A stretch of DNA of 64,000 bases from Rhodocyclaceae bacterium (GTDB lineage: Bacteria; Pseudomonadota; Gammaproteobacteria; Burkholderiales; Rhodocyclaceae), in assembly GCA_016702335.1 (NCBI GenBank), contig JADJEF010000020.1:1612001-1676000 (forward strand), given 5' to 3'. The notes beneath the pieces are model-generated. The model was not told the DNA's origin, ran no database searches, and saw only the letters and a list, made by a program, of their open reading frames with translations. Below are positions 63,129 through 64,000 of the stretch, in pieces. Positions within the stretch are counted from its first letter, which is position 1. Every line of letters starts with the position of its first letter. A program made the translations under genes and the position numbers.

Positions 63129-63404
63129 ATGAAATCCATCAAAGCAAAATTGATCTCGGTTGCCGCAGTTCTTGCGTTCGGCGCTCATGCAACGGCGGCA
63201 CTTGCCCAGGCCCCTGCCCATACACCGGAGAACAACACCCGTCACGCACAAGAGGCGGGTGGCGGACAGGGCACTCATGGCGCGAGAAGTCCGGAAAAAA
63301 ACCAGGCCAACAATGCCTACAAGCAAGCCATCAAAAACGGACAGACACCAGCGAACAAGCCGCAGAAGCCGCAAAAGCCCAAGCGTCCGCAAAAAGCTCA
63401 GTAA
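63129..63404 (+). CDS. Small secreted protein, paralogue of the preceding gene
   Basis: 91 aa. Leader and start nearly repeat the previous gene (AAGGAGTAAAAA then ATGAAATCCATCAAA). Signal peptide about 1-26 (LISVAAVLAFGAHATAALA). Mature region has NNTRHAQEAGGG and NNAYKQAIKNG, the same spaced motifs, then a Lys/Pro/Gln tail (KPQKPQKPKRPQKAQ). No family recognised. The duplication and divergent tails suggest paralogues with shared export or interaction partner; a stem-loop follows. Confidence 0.78.
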   Translation: MKSIKAKLISVAAVLAFGAHATAALAQAPAHTPENNTRHAQEAGGGQGTHGARSPEKNQANNAYKQAIKNGQTPANKPQKPQKPKRPQKAQ

Positions 63405-63427
63405 TCAGTGCAAAGACTCGACCCGAC

Positions 63428-63458
63428 GGATTCAGTCAACATCACCAAGACTGAATCC
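63428..63458 (+). terminator. Long stem-loop after small secreted protein genes
   Basis: Perfect 10-bp stem GGATTCAGTC/GACTGAATCC with an 11-nt loop, 24 bp after the stop at 63404 and 77 bp before the DUF1800 gene. No T-tract, so it may be an attenuator or mRNA stabiliser rather than a full terminator. Confidence 0.45.
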
Positions 63459-63534
63459 GCCGGTCAGAGTGTTACGACGCCTCTGTGCCGACTATTTTCC
63501 CATTGCACCCCCAACGAACCCATAAGGTACTCAC

Positions 63535-64000
63535 ATGCGCAACGAATTGACGCTTTGTCTGACCCTGCTTGCCGGCGCGATTGCGAGTTCGCTTAGCCTG
63601 AGCGCGCCCGTTTTTGCGCAGACGCCGTCGGATACGACCTGGCGGCTTATCTCCCGTCTGGGCTACGGTCCAACGACCGGTCTGGTCGACGCCATCGCAA
63701 AGACGGATGATGCGCCTACGTGGGCACTCCGTCAGGTCGATATTGCCCATGCGGCGAGCAAGGAACCCGCGCGCGTCCCCGCCTGGACCCAGCGCGCCAG
63801 TTTGTCGCTGGCTGAAATTTTTCCGGAATTCACCAAGGAACGTGAGGCACGCAAGGCAGGACAGGAAAAGTTGCAGAAGTCGGAGAACGGTGAGGGCCCT
63901 GGCGGTAACGCCAATCGCAGTGAGCGCCCCTTCAGTGCACTGGTGGCCGGTGAAGCGGCCGCTTGGCGCCTTGCCGCCTGCAGTGCGCCGGACATTGAGC
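63535..64000 (+). CDS. DUF1800 family secreted protein (5' part only)
   Basis: First about 155 residues, running off the window. ATG at 63535 with AAGGTA upstream. Signal peptide about 1-29 (LTLLAGAIASSLSLSAPVFA). Mature start TWRLISRLGYGPTTGLVDAI carries the RLGYGP motif that opens DUF1800 proteins. These are often followed by a DUF1501 gene; whether that holds here cannot be seen. Function of the family is not settled. Co-directional with the small secreted genes. Confidence 0.85.
   Translation, partial: MRNELTLCLTLLAGAIASSLSLSAPVFAQTPSDTTWRLISRLGYGPTTGLVDAIAKTDDAPTWALRQVDIAHAASKEPARVPAWTQRASLSLAEIFPEFTKEREARKAGQEKLQKSENGEGPGGNANRSERPFSALVAGEAAAWRLAACSAPDIE

Overview
The window is high-GC DNA from a proteobacterium, most likely a betaproteobacterium of the Rhodocyclales/Burkholderiales kind. 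That is an inference from the NADH-dehydrogenase/SelD fusion, the CheB/CheR and multi-PAS hybrid kinases, the AlkB-rubredoxin set and the OxyR-AhpCF-Dps set. No rRNA, tRNA, CRISPR array, insertion sequence or prophage was recognised. Coding density is high and most operons have overlapping stop/start codons.

Layout. 1-1.3 kb: C-terminally cut RhlE-type RNA helicase. 1.6-5.7 kb: a sugar-binding-type lipoprotein followed by a membrane hybrid histidine kinase, with no ABC transporter. 5.9-25.6 kb: a large minus-strand signalling island with two giant hybrid kinases, two membrane GAF/PAS sensors with no visible output domain, a CheB-CheR fusion, two REC-HD-GYP proteins and a REC-REC-kinase; a MazEF-like toxin-antitoxin pair sits inside it. 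25.8-31.6 kb: DODA-type dioxygenase, then alkane oxidation (AraC regulator divergent from alkB and two rubredoxins), an MDR oxidoreductase and a GST. 31.7-37.4 kb: TetR regulator, an unusual long pilin-like protein, a membrane protein, a GspE/PilB-like ATPase with a receiver-like tail, and a double-receiver protein. 37.4-43.8 kb: oxidative/light stress block (TerB-like, BLUF, ahpF, ahpC, dps, a GDT1/TMEM165-type transporter, oxyR, HPF-like, TerB-like), with a readable OxyR operator in front of ahpC. 43.8-58.6 kb: methyltransferase, orphan membrane protein, VOC protein, ArsS-type radical SAM, two glycosyltransferase-like proteins, DUF3047, VTT-reductase fusion, TPP enzyme, SRPBCC protein, exported MsrB/MsrA, TesB, and a frameshifted NDH-SelD fusion. 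58.6-60.1 kb: two toxin-antitoxin modules. 60.4-64 kb: a Cpx-like two-component pair divergent from two tandem small secreted proteins and the start of a DUF1800 protein.

Two observations stand out. First, a roughly 30-bp non-palindromic dispersed repeat occurs about 17 times, in both orientations. Its core is AAGTCGGCGCTGG, then a degenerate YRRN, then ACGGCG. It lies between genes and also, without breaking the reading frame, mostly in interdomain linkers of unrelated proteins, where it often reads as QVGAG(D/E/N)TA. Second, the pilin-like protein at 32304-33551 ends in a ten-cysteine module whose spacing and terminal CN signature look like a Ly6/uPAR (three-finger) domain, which would be very unusual on a bacterial pilin.
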